A DNA stretch of 64,000 bases, from contig NC_049984.1 in the NCBI RefSeq assembly GCF_000003815.2, forward strand, positions 17,462,453 through 17,526,452, read 5' to 3'. Of the stretch, positions 45,239-53,774 are shown piece by piece. The DNA comes from Branchiostoma floridae (Eukaryota; Chordata; Leptocardii; Amphioxiformes; Branchiostomatidae). The translations under genes and the position numbers were made by a program. A model generated the notes under the pieces. The model was not told where the DNA came from and searched no databases. It saw only the letters and a program-made list of their open reading frames with translations. How positions within the stretch are numbered: position 1 is the stretch's first letter; the number at the start of each line of letters is the position of its first letter.

Positions 45239-45578
45239 ATCAATGAAATCACCCCGTTGTTATGTAAGCTCATCTATGTTGGTAGTTATCATAATACAAT
45301 GTTAAAACTTTCTTCCAACACAAAGGTGTACATGGATCACATTTTCAACGACCACTGTTGCCTTCTTTAGGATCAGTACTGATAAGCAAACAGTATTGAT
45401 AAGTCGGTAGTTAGCATTGATCCTGAATAAGGAGACAGTGCACGTAGTCGTTGAAAATTAGATCCGTGTATACCTTTGTGTTCGAAGAAAGTTTAACCAT
45501 CATACTATGATTATATTATTATTGATTACTACCAACGCAGATGAGCTTCCATGATAGCGGGGTGATTTCATTAACATC
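45239..45578. mobile_element. Foldback of Penelope-like termini
   Basis: The left arm GAAATCACCCCGTTGTTATG ... TTTCTTCCAACACAAAGGTG ... CAACGACCACTGTTGCCTTC pairs with a right arm over about 130 bp. The same sequence lies downstream of a Penelope-like GIY-YIG remnant at 31935-32230, which suggests two head-to-head retroelement ends. Confidence 0.6.
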
Positions 45579-46071
45579 ATTTCTATCGACGGTCGAAGAA
45601 CGGAATTTGCACAAATTTGAAGGCATCGGACGTGTTCAAATTTAGGTGGAAATGATGTAATCACCTCCTGTGAAGCGAGCAATTTTGAAATAGTTCACGT
45701 AATGCTAAGGTCAAGTTTCTAAACAAGGGGCCCGACAAGGAATGTTTGCAGGAACGAAAAAAAATAAAGTGATATACACAAGTTATGTTCATGACTAGCT
45801 TCTTAACATTTTGGTAGTTCTGTGTGTTTTGTTGTCTTTTATATCAACCTTAACGTTATACTTTTCTATTTCGAAAGTTTCCCGGCCGGGCCCCGGTTTG
45901 AAAATGTGATTGTAGCATACGTGTAAACTTGTATATAAACCTTATCTTTTGTATTTTGCACTTCTAATAAGTATAGGGACTTGATTATAAATAGCTCTCT
46001 TTAGCACGGAGGCTGTACAGACTTTGTTGTCAATATGATGAACTCTTTACATGTCTGATTTTTTTTTTCAG
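45579..46071 (+). promoter_or_regulatory. Upstream region and 3' splice site before the receptor CDS
   Basis: A T-run ending TTTTTTTTCAG at 46071, followed by ACCAAC and two ATGs, is a textbook acceptor. The receptor therefore most likely has an upstream non-coding exon. A half copy of the CCCGGCCGGGC MITE (TTTCCCGGCCGGGCCCCGGT) lies at about 45825-45905 in this presumed intron. Confidence 0.55.
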
Positions 46072-46077
46072 ACCAAC

Positions 46078-47337
46078 ATGATGAACGAAAGTGCTGAAAA
46101 CGCAACAGCGGCCACACCGGAGTCCATGGGTGACGGCTCGGCTCTGTCCCTGGAGGTTACCGTACTCCTGGCGGTCCTCATCTCCATCGCCGCGCTGCTG
46201 ACCATTGCAGGAAACGTCCTGGTCATCGTGTCCTTCATCCTGGTCAAGGAGCTACGCATCTCCAGCAACTACTTCATCCTGAACCTGGCCATAACGGACT
46301 TCGTGATCGGCGTGTTCGCGATGCCGGTGTACGCGCCGTATCTGCTTAGCGGCGTGTGGAAGCTAGGAGAGACCTTCTGTACGATCTGGTTGGTGATAGA
46401 CTATGTGGATGGCTCCGCATCCGTTCTCAGCATCACCCTCATCAGCCTGGACCGGTACCTACTGGTCACCAAAGCGATCAAGCACCGCGCGCAGAGATCG
46501 CTGAAGAAGACAGTGATCATGATGGTCAGTGTGTGGATCATCGCGTTCCTCCTGTACGGACCTGCCATTCTGATATGGAGAACCCTGTCTGGCGTGGAAC
46601 TGCCTGAGGGAAAATGCTACGTAGGATTCCACGACAACTTCCCCTTCTTGTTCTCCACCGCTCTTGTTGAGTTCTTCTTGCCCTTCACGTCGGTTGCCGT
46701 GATGAACTTTGCAACGTACTGGAGTATCAGACGGAGGGGGAAGCGGCTACGTCGTCACGGCGCCATGCGCACCAGTAACATCAGAGGCGAACGGAAAGGC
46801 AAATCCATGGTAAAAGTGACCAGAAAAACGCAGCTGCACCTCAGACCACCAGTGGCAAAAGAGAGAAGACTCTCTCGGACACACACCTTTCCACCGGCAC
46901 AACAGGACATCAAAAACGCCAAACAGATCAAACGGAGGGAAGAGCTGGTTGAAAGAGTGTCAGACCTCACGAAGAACACCCGAGCGCGGGAAAAGAAAGC
47001 CGCGAGAGCTCTGGCTATCATCGTCACGACCTTTGCTATCTGCTGGGCGCCGTACACCATCACCATGCTGGTACGTTCCCTATGTAGGAGCTGTGTGAGC
47101 GACACTCTGTTCGAATGGGCGTTCTGGATGCTTTGGCTCAACTCCATGCTGAACCCATTCCTGTACGCCATGTGCCACATGCAGTTCCGAGAGGCCTTCA
47201 AGAAGCTGCTTGGGCCTTTCTTCTGCCGCTGTTGGAAATGTATGACCAGAAAAAACCCAAAACGTCCTTCTCTCACAGACATCAACAAGTTACCCTCGCC
47301 GGTAGAGAAGCAGAAAGATACGAATGGAGTCATCTAG
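46078..47337 (+). CDS. Aminergic GPCR, histamine H3/H4-receptor-like
   Basis: A class A seven-transmembrane receptor of 419 residues in a single coding exon. I start at ATG 46078: the in-frame ATG at 46051 lies inside the polypyrimidine tract of the acceptor at 46071. Landmarks: N-glycosylation sequons at N3 and N8; N46 (TM1); D74 (TM2); C101 and C180 (disulfide pair); D108 (3.32, the amine-binding aspartate); DRY at 125-127; W153; E198 (5.46, the acidic TM5 residue typical of H3/H4 receptors, where most aminergic receptors have serine); a 90-residue basic third loop; CWAPY at 322-326; W353 (7.43); NPFLY at 359-363. The juxtamembrane Cys cluster FFCRCWKC could be palmitoylated. YGPAIL in TM4 and a short P-E-G-K-C-Y loop also favour H3. 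Coupling would by family be Gi/o. The ligand is unproven. Confidence 0.9.
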   Translation: MMNESAENATAATPESMGDGSALSLEVTVLLAVLISIAALLTIAGNVLVIVSFILVKELRISSNYFILNLAITDFVIGVFAMPVYAPYLLSGVWKLGETFCTIWLVIDYVDGSASVLSITLISLDRYLLVTKAIKHRAQRSLKKTVIMMVSVWIIAFLLYGPAILIWRTLSGVELPEGKCYVGFHDNFPFLFSTALVEFFLPFTSVAVMNFATYWSIRRRGKRLRRHGAMRTSNIRGERKGKSMVKVTRKTQLHLRPPVAKERRLSRTHTFPPAQQDIKNAKQIKRREELVERVSDLTKNTRAREKKAARALAIIVTTFAICWAPYTITMLVRSLCRSCVSDTLFEWAFWMLWLNSMLNPFLYAMCHMQFREAFKKLLGPFFCRCWKCMTRKNPKRPSLTDINKLPSPVEKQKDTNGVI

Positions 47338-47822
47338 TTGATCGAACCTTTCTTCTGCCGCTACTAGAGATGTATGACCAGGGACAAGTCAAAGCGTTAT
47401 TGTCTTACATACATCAACAACTTACCCTCGCCACTAGGGAAACAAAAAGAATGGAGTCATCTAGCTGCTTGGTCGTTTCTTGTGTGTCGAAAAAAAGACT
47501 AAAGCGTTCTTCTGTCACGGTCATCAACAACTTAAGCTCGCCAGTAGTGAAACAGAAAGATACGAATGGAGTCATACAGCTGCTCGGGACCTTCTTCTGC
47601 CGCTATATAGCTTCTGGAGATGTATGACCAGGGACAAACCAAAACGCTCTTCTCTCACAGACATTACAACCTACCCTCGCCGGTAGAGAAACAGAAAGAC
47701 ACGAATGGAGTGATCTAGTTGCTCGGCCCTTTCTTCTGTCGGTGTTGGAAATGTGTGCCAAGAAACAGACTTAAGCGTTCTTCTCTCACAGACAATAACA
47801 ACTTAGCATTGTCCGACAAAAG
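47215..47822 (+). repeat. Five tandem copies of the receptor C-terminal-tail coding segment
   Basis: Unit 1 (47215-47346) is the last part of the receptor CDS, from PFFCRC through the stop. Degenerate copies follow at 47347-47473, 47474-47589, 47590-47727 and 47728 to about 47822. Each has TTTCTTCTGCCGCT, ATGTATGACCAG, CGTTCTTCTCTCACAGACAT, AACAACTTACCCTCGCC and AGAAACAGAAAGATACGAAT, then GGAGTCATCTAG. Copies carry indels and stops, so they would lie in the 3' UTR. Short frames over them are relics. Confidence 0.9.
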
Positions 47823-48198
47823 TTTTCTGTATGGACATGTGTGACAAACACTAGCCGAGCTACCACCAGCAGAAGGATAAGATTTACAGGGTATTACTAA
47901 AGACCAAGGGAGCCGCTCGAAGTGATGAACATATGACGAGTCATGAAAACCATATTCTTGTTTCCTTCCTTAGTCTTCGGTTTGTCTTTTCTATCTTTTG
48001 TGACGAATTCTTGGAGAACAAAAAACACTGAACAGTACGTAGTATCAAGACATTCTGTATTATAACTTTCAGATTAAGTAAATAACTTATTATCCAGAAT
48101 ACCTAACATTGCTAACAAGAAGCATCGTAGGTAATACAGTGTAAGTCTATGGTTAATAGTCTTATATTGTGACATTTTATATTGTGACATTCTATCAG
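47823..48198. other. Intergenic gap between two convergent genes
   Basis: I see no canonical AATAAA on either strand. TTATATTGTGACATT is duplicated at 48163-48190. Confidence 0.5.
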
Positions 48199-48344
48199 TT
48201 AGACGTCGTCCCCGAAGCCAAGTATGTTTAGTAGGACGTCAGCCTCGTTGTCGTTCCAGTCGGACCAGTCCAGTGCGCGTGCGCGTCTCAGCTTTAGGTC
48301 AACGTTCAGAATGTCAGAGGTCATGTTCAGAGTCGTGGCGTCAT
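48199..48344 (-). CDS. ARM-like gene, exon 4 (terminal)
   Basis: 146 bases from TTGACCTCAG| to TAA at 48201-48199. Residues 159-206, reading DDATTLNMTSDILNVDLKLR then ALDWSDWNDNEAD and VLLNILGFGDDV. The D/W-rich segment between two helices is notable. Confidence 0.85.
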
Positions 48345-51300
48345 CTGAGGTCAACATAAAAGTCATTTATAGTATTGCAGGAAAGAATCATGCAAGATCA
48401 CAATTCAAGAATACATGTCAAACCTGTACCTTGACCACTCAAAGCCAAAGGACCTGATGAAAGAAAGTGGTTACAGTGAACGCTAACGTGTGGTGACTAT
48501 TGACATGGTTTTCAATGTTTTTGATAATGGCAAAAAAGAAATCAAAGTAACCACCAAAAAGTGGCAAGAATGGCCGGATGATCCACATACAAATGTGCTC
48601 AATAGTACATAAAGGTTTCATTGTATACCAGGCTGTTTTCGTTTAGATACAACGTTAGTCTTGATTTCTCTTACAAAACACGCTTTCCAGATCAATTCAA
48701 CACGGTTTCATAATATATGCTGGGATATATTTAAAAAGAAAGGTTTGGGAACTGAGATTTGTAAATTTGATATTCTGTAAATTTTGTTATGCTGTGTTAT
48801 GAACAATCTCTTGTGAATGACTGTTGCAAGTTCGAAAGTATAACTATCATATCTCTTTCACCACTCCTACTCTTCTGAAAATATTTAGAGTGTTATTCTC
48901 GTCATACCCATCAATTTGATTTGATTTGCTTTATTCGGCTGTATAGTGAGAAATATAGCCAGGGCTACCCAACTAGCCGGAGGCTATTATCAAGGGCTAT
49001 CCCTGGTAACTGTAATATACAATTACATTTGTCGATACATGAGGTTTGTTGTTTGAGCTAGGTTTTACAGGCAACAAAAGATATGGATGTCAACAAATAC
49101 TTCAGTGCGCTTTGTGTGTAAGCGTTCATATGGCGCAATCATTGCTTGTGTTGTGTGGACGTCAACGGTCATTAAAAGTTATTATTATATTAACTGGTTA
49201 TTGTTGAAGGTTTCTAGTAAACCAGTGCATATTCTGAAGAATTACGCGGAAGTCAATCCTGAAAGCTTTCCGTGACGGTAGTCCATCTCTATCCGCAGGG
49301 TAACCTATATCCGTTGCATTTAAAGCCAAGATATTTGCGGATATCAAGTCCAAGGACGGTGGCTTCAAACTACAATATTTTGGAAAAAACACCATCCGTC
49401 GACTAGCTATGACTTAATAAGATGTTTTACGTACAACGGATATAGGTTACCCCGCGGATAACGGTGAACTAGCGTTAAAGGTGGTATCTCACTGAACTTG
49501 GGGAAGCGGTGCGGCAATGCGGGGTTCGAAGGATTAGATAACGAGTTGCAGAAATAAAGAACTAATTTTCTTACGTTTTGTGTAGTTTGTTGTCTTCTAA
49601 GTCATACGTTTACGTATTACGCAATATCCAGATTTGAGAAAAATTACCGAAAATAATACAACAGTGCATCAGTGAACGTACCCCACAGTGTCGCACCGGT
49701 GCCCCAAGTGCAGTGAGATACCACCTTTAATCATTGGAAATACAGTTTGACCTACCGGACACCATGATTTTGAGCGTGTAGCACGCCCACCGCTGGAGGT
49801 TCGGTTCTCCCGTACTGCTGGCCATGTTGATGAGACTTTGAACCAGGCCGAGTTTGCGAAATTCAGCCAGAAGAGCGTCGTCAGAATAACAGATGCAAAA
49901 CTCTCCTGTTCGGGAGGAGGAGAAAAGTAAGACCCAAGTTACAATTTTACGCTCATTTTTACACACATTTAAGCTGTAAGAATACGTATTGTAGTCTACT
50001 AACGTTACAGGTACTATAGTAGACTACGATATGTAGTACTACACGTACAAATTCAAGAAACAAGAGTTAAGTGTAAATTGGGCCTAATACATCGCAGTTT
50101 TGTGTGAGAACCTCACAGCGGTTCAAGAAATGAATATTTAAGCCAAGGAATTTTTAAGATCCTGAAAATATAGGATTGCTAAAAAAAGGGATTCTCTTTG
50201 TTTCATGTGTATTGGTCTCGAAAGTTAATGTAAAACTGAAAAGCGTATTTTTATGGACATCACATTGTGAGCATATCCAGACATACGTTGCACAAATTTG
50301 TGAACTGAGCAAACAAGTACAATATTTACTACATACACGTTACTTCGACTGTTTTAAGACTAATTTGTAACATACCTACCTACCTAGTGAGAGAGAAATG
50401 GTTTATTGCCATTGACATTAAAAACTCTTGCAGCACATTTACAAAATGCTGAATTGCCGTTTTTTTACAGTCAGTATTTCATTCTCTAAAAGTTAAAATA
50501 ATTAAAAGTCTAGTCTCTGGACCTCATGGTCGTTGGTGGGACAAATTAATCTGTTAATAGATTAGATTTCATAATACAGGAAGTCTCCTTTTGATATCAT
50601 CACTCAGATGTCTGATCCAAATTTCATGTTCCTTGCCAGCGGCCGACCCCCCAAAAGGTTAGCTAGGGTTGGTAGGTTTTTGCTAGAGTTGGTGGTGCAA
50701 TCGAAAACATGACATTGTTCCTAGGGCTAATTGGCTGTTATTGAAGTTTGAACCAACAGTTTAAAAGCATGGACGTCAAAGATTGCTTCTGGTATAAATG
50801 GATGACGTCATACTGACCTAGAGCAGCCATACAGGCTATCCGCAGTCTCACGGACGAGGTCGACTCGTTCAATACGAAGACAATTTTACTGACGTACTCC
50901 AGCGCTGCTTTGGAACAATCTCCACCTGAAAACAACGGCATAGATTCAGAAATTGTGGGTTTAACTTAATCGTGTTTACTAGAAACAAATTGGTGAACAC
51001 ATAAGAATACATATCACAAGAGAACTGGAGATCTTTAAGCAAAGAAGTGTGCTCACAAAACTTCTTCGGTGTCAGAATAATCCCTTGGTGGAATAGCCTA
51101 CATGAGACAATAGTGGTTTCTCCCACCATAAACTGCTTCAAGGAGAGGCTGGACAGGCTCATGCGGAAACCGAGCCCCAGACAACCCCCACAAACTGGAA
51201 ATGTTTGTGACATAGAAGCGAAGAGCGGCCCCTAAAATGGAACCATCCGTTTCCGGAATTCCTACCTGGCTGAAGAAAACTCTACTCTAGTCTTCTGTAT

Positions 51301-51625
51301 GACGTTCTGCATTTTCCCCATTATAGGCATCGACGTAGTAGACCTTCGCAAACATCGGCGGTGGAATAGGTTTTTACTAATAGTTAGAAGACTAATGACA
51401 GAACATACCAGTGAACGCCAAGTGTCCCATGGTCATGATAGCCGTGACTTTGTCCTCGTCCGAAGCCCCGGGGTCCTTCAGTACCGCCGCGCAGAGCCTG
51501 ATGTCGCGCCCGTACTGGTTAGCGTCAACGTCCGACAAGTCGTCGTCTTTGCCGTGGAACTTGGCGAGGGCAGCGTCCACATTCTTCTTCGCACTGTCAT
51601 AGGCACTTTTGAACTTACTGAACAT
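48199..51625 (-). CDS. Four-exon armadillo-like helical protein gene (206 aa)
   Basis: Exons 51625-51409, 50925-50818, 49905-49756 and 48344-48199 (TAA) join into one 621-base frame. All three introns are phase 1 with GT-AG ends. The predicted protein starts MFSKFKSAYDSAKKNVDAAL, an amphipathic basic helix, and has an acidic segment at about 26-34. The remainder is all-helical with HEAT/ARM-like periodicity (VTAIMTMGHLAFTGGD; RKLGLVQSLINMASST; QRWACYTLKIMVS; ADVLLNILGFGDDV). There is no signal peptide or transmembrane segment, so it is likely cytosolic. The G-H/F-LAFTGG and W-x-C-Y-x-L patterns recall, from memory, vertebrate ARMH2 (armadillo-like helical domain containing 2). Orthology needs a search. 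It is convergent with the receptor gene. Gene structure is near certain; function is unknown. Confidence 0.85.
48915..49015 (-). mobile_element. LINE 3' tail with (AAATC)n end
   Basis: The minus strand reads GCCTCCGGCTAGTTGGGTAG, CCCTGGCTATATTTCTCACT, ATACAGCCGAATAAAGCAAA and TCAAATCAAATT. Only the 3' UTR and tail of a LINE remain, in intron 3 of the ARM-like gene and in the same sense. Confidence 0.65.
49290..49460. mobile_element. Foldback MITE (TATCCGCRGGGTAACCTATA)
   Basis: The left end TATCCGCAGGGTAACCTATA then TCCGTTG and the right-end complement TATCCGCGGGGTAACCTATA then TCCGTTG differ at one base over 27. Length 171 bp, in intron 3 of the ARM-like gene. Confidence 0.75.
49479..49726. 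mobile_element. AGGTGG-family MITE, copy 3, TTAA duplication
   Basis: TTAA at 49475-49478 and 49727-49730. Ends AGGTGGTATCTCACTGAACT and AGGTGGTATCTCACTGCACT (right complement), then GCACCGGTGCGACAC-type arms. The core reads TTACGTTTTGTGTAGTTTGT then TGTCTTCTAAGTC in the + direction. A piggyBac-type TTAA target is indicated. Confidence 0.85.
49756..49905 (-). CDS. ARM-like gene, exon 3
   Basis: 150 bases between TCCCGAACAG| and GTGTCCG|GTAGGT. Residues 109-158, including YSDDALLAEFRKLGLVQSLI and PNLQRWACYTLKIMVS. A MITE has inserted in the following intron only 25 bp from the donor. Confidence 0.85.
49987..50090. mobile_element. Hairpin repeat with GTGTAAATTGGGCC end
   Basis: GTAGTCTACTAACGTTACAG ... 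GTAGACTACGATATGTAGTA then CTACACGT and TTAAGTGTAAATTGGGCC. Same family as 41557-41660. Lies in intron 2 of the ARM-like gene. Confidence 0.5.
50818..50925 (-). CDS. ARM-like gene, exon 2
   Basis: 108 bases between GTTGTTTTCAG| and CTGCTCTAG|GTCAGT. Residues 73-108, reading GDCSKAALEYVSKIVFVLNE then RIACMAAL. Splicing to exon 1 restores a glycine codon (G|GT), giving LAFTGGD. Confidence 0.85.
50990..51205 (+). pseudogene. LINE ORF2 tail in intron 1 of the ARM-like gene
   Basis: One frame reads FFGVRIIPWWNSLHETIV then NCFKERLDRLM, matching the LINE tail signature F-x-x-R-x-I-x-x-W-N-S-L-P-E-x-V-V...F-K-x-R-L-D. A neighbouring frame just upstream reads EIFKQRSVLTK, so it is frameshifted. It lies antisense to the host gene. 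Confidence 0.7.
51409..51625 (-). CDS. ARM-like gene, exon 1
   Basis: 217 bases from ATG (51625-51623) to TTCACTG|GTATGTTC. Encodes residues 1-72 plus one base. GC-rich at third positions, unlike the surrounding AT-rich DNA. An AG (CATCAGGCAG) immediately precedes the A of AATG, so a further upstream non-coding exon is possible. Confidence 0.85.
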
Positions 51626-52359
51626 TCTGCCTGATGTTTTTGCTCAAATGAAGCGCTTCGTTGGGAAGGAGTAGTAACTTGTGTTTGTTGGTATGTGTGG
51701 CTCGGTTCTTACATGTGTTTGCGTTGAAGTTTTCGTCATGGTAACGGAATAGTTCTAGAACGTTTTTACCATTGACCCTGAGCAAGTCACTTCGATGGTT
51801 TGATACAACATCACAATGTCATAACCGTTAATAAGGCCGTGTCTAAAATGACATTGTGGCACAGTTGGAGATTCTTTCAGATAGATTGAAACAAAAAGAA
51901 AAACAACGTTTAATAGATTGTGAAGTAATGTATTACCCAAGACGTAATTTGAAACAAAACTATTTGGTCCATAGTCCATACTATATACATATTACGTCAT
52001 CTGTCAATGGTGACGTTTCGACCGCTCTAGAATAAGTTCCACGGTAACGTCAATAACATATAATCAAACTCATTTCAAAGTGACTACCGGTACATGTATA
52101 CGTTTATCTTTATTTACCAATGAATACTGTGAATTAGACCAAGCTCTGGCGGAAGGCATAGCTTTCAAATCATCTCATTTAGGAAACGGCAGGTAAGCGG
52201 ATCTTCAGGGATAAATATTCCATTTCAGTCTCCATCAGTTTGAATCCAGGTGTGCGTTGAACACACACAGGAATTAACGGCACCAAATTCGATACATACG
52301 ATCTCCGCAACCACCTGAGTATTTTACTTTAAATGTGTACCTCGGTGTGAAAACGTTAA
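51626..52359. other. Upstream flank of the ARM-like gene
   Basis: Expected to hold its promoter, but I see no convincing TATA or initiator on the minus strand. No repeats are recognised. Confidence 0.4.
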
Positions 52360-52589
52360 GGTGGACTCTCACTGCACTTGGGGCACCGGTGCGGCACTGC
52401 GGGGTTCGTTCACTGCGGCACTGTTTTATTAGTTTCGCGATTTTTAATAACTTAGATATTGCGTAATACGTAAGTATGACTTAGAAGACAACAAAATTAC
52501 ACAAAACGGAAGAAAATTCATTCTTTATCTCTAAATTCGTCAGCTACGAACACCGCAGTGCCGCACCGGTGCCCCAAGTGTAATCCACC
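52360..52589. mobile_element. AGGTGG-family MITE, copy 4, TTAA duplication
   Basis: TTAA at 52356-52359 and 52590-52593. Left GGTGGACTCTCACTGCACTT then GGGGCACCGGTGCGGCACTG is nearly identical to copy 1 at 36618. The right end is CAGTGCCGCACCGGTGCCCC then AAGTGTAATCCACC, with a short deletion. Confidence 0.85.
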
Positions 52590-52830
52590 TTAAGGGCCAG
52601 AGACTACAAAAAATCAATTCATGTATCAGGTATCATAAATCAAAAGGCAGGCGCTTCAGGCATATCTACGGGGAACACTTTAGAGTGTCTGCAGCAGCTG
52701 GTGGTGAGTACACCGTGCACAGAGGCAATCTTCTCAACACGTCCTCTCAAATGAGATCCCGCAGTATCTATCTTTATCTGAGTTCCCAAATAAAGATAGG
52801 AAGGAAAAGCTTAGGATGCATGTACGTTAT

Positions 52831-53368
52831 AGGGCCTTCACACAGAAACCGAATCAGCAGGAAGCAAGCAGAGCCAGCCAAAATGAAGAATTTGCAAAAT
52901 GCGTGCCACATTCGGGTTGGAATTCCAAATTGAAGTAATACCGCTTCACACGAGAGGCAAAATGAGCCGAAATGTCGTGTTGCATATTCCTTGATAGTAC
53001 ATTCTAAACATTTTCACTATTTGTGTTCATTCTTGTGGCCGGTAGGTTCTCCATCGATTGAGATCAGAATACAGTTGTATTCATTGAATGCCGTTCGATA
53101 TCTCTTCACCTCAAATGCACCTCGAAAGTTTTGAGCACGACAAAACATTCGGGACGGCCACAAATATCTGGAATGCAGTGAGAATTTCTAGCTTACACTA
53201 CGAATTCCCAGGAATATACTAATAAGGTTATTTAGACATTCAGGACGGCCACAAATATCTGGAATGCAGTGAGAATTTCTAGCTTACACTACGAATTCCC
53301 AGGAATATACAAATAAGGTTATTTAGGCGGTTTTCCGGCTCATTCCGATTCTCGTGTGAAGGGGCCTT
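52831..53368. mobile_element. MITE-like element with GGCCTTCACAC ends
   Basis: The left end AGGGCCTTCACACAGAAACC and right-end complement AAAGGCCCCTTCACACGAGA then ATCGGAATGAGCC are related. A third copy of the end lies inside at 52946 (GCTTCACACGAGAGGCAAAA then TGAGCC), suggesting nesting. It includes a 91-bp tandem duplication. Confidence 0.55.
53146..53327. repeat. 91-bp tandem duplication
   Basis: Units at 53146-53236 and 53237-53327 carry GGACGGCCACAAATATCTGG, AATGCAGTGAGAATTTCTAG and CTTACACTACGAATTCCCAG, and differ at only about two or three bases. Confidence 0.9.
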
Positions 53369-53774
53369 TAAGATTGACTTTCCGTTGAATGAAACACAAG
53401 AGGCGAGAAGAATTGAACCTGTTACACGGAGATGATTTTTAACGAATTTCCTGTTAAAGTCATGATCAGTCCCATACATTCATGAAACACTCAGATATGT
53501 ATCATATCGTAACATATTCTGCATGCGATATTAACTGTCAAATCATTTCCTCAGGTTTAATACCTACACCTGCCTGTATCTAACCCAAGGGCCAGCAAGC
53601 CAGAGTAGTTCCCTGAAAATTATACAATCTTGATACTTGATACTTTAATAATGACAATGACAATGACAATGACAATGATGTTTATTGCATGTTCATGCCC
53701 CAATGGGGCTAAATGCATTAAGTTTGATATAAAGTTAATGACAACAAATAAACAATGATATATCCTAATAATAA

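Noticed and set aside
46051-46077. ATG 46051 as receptor start
   Set aside because: It would encode SDFFFQTN from the polypyrimidine tract of a strong acceptor at 46071. The ATG at 46078 right after the acceptor is more plausible.
46755-47333. 192-residue minus-strand frame
   Set aside because: It is the antisense shadow of the receptor CDS and has no family features.
47115-47686. Plus-strand frames of 170 and 68 residues downstream of the receptor
   Set aside because: They run through decayed tail repeats in the wrong frame.
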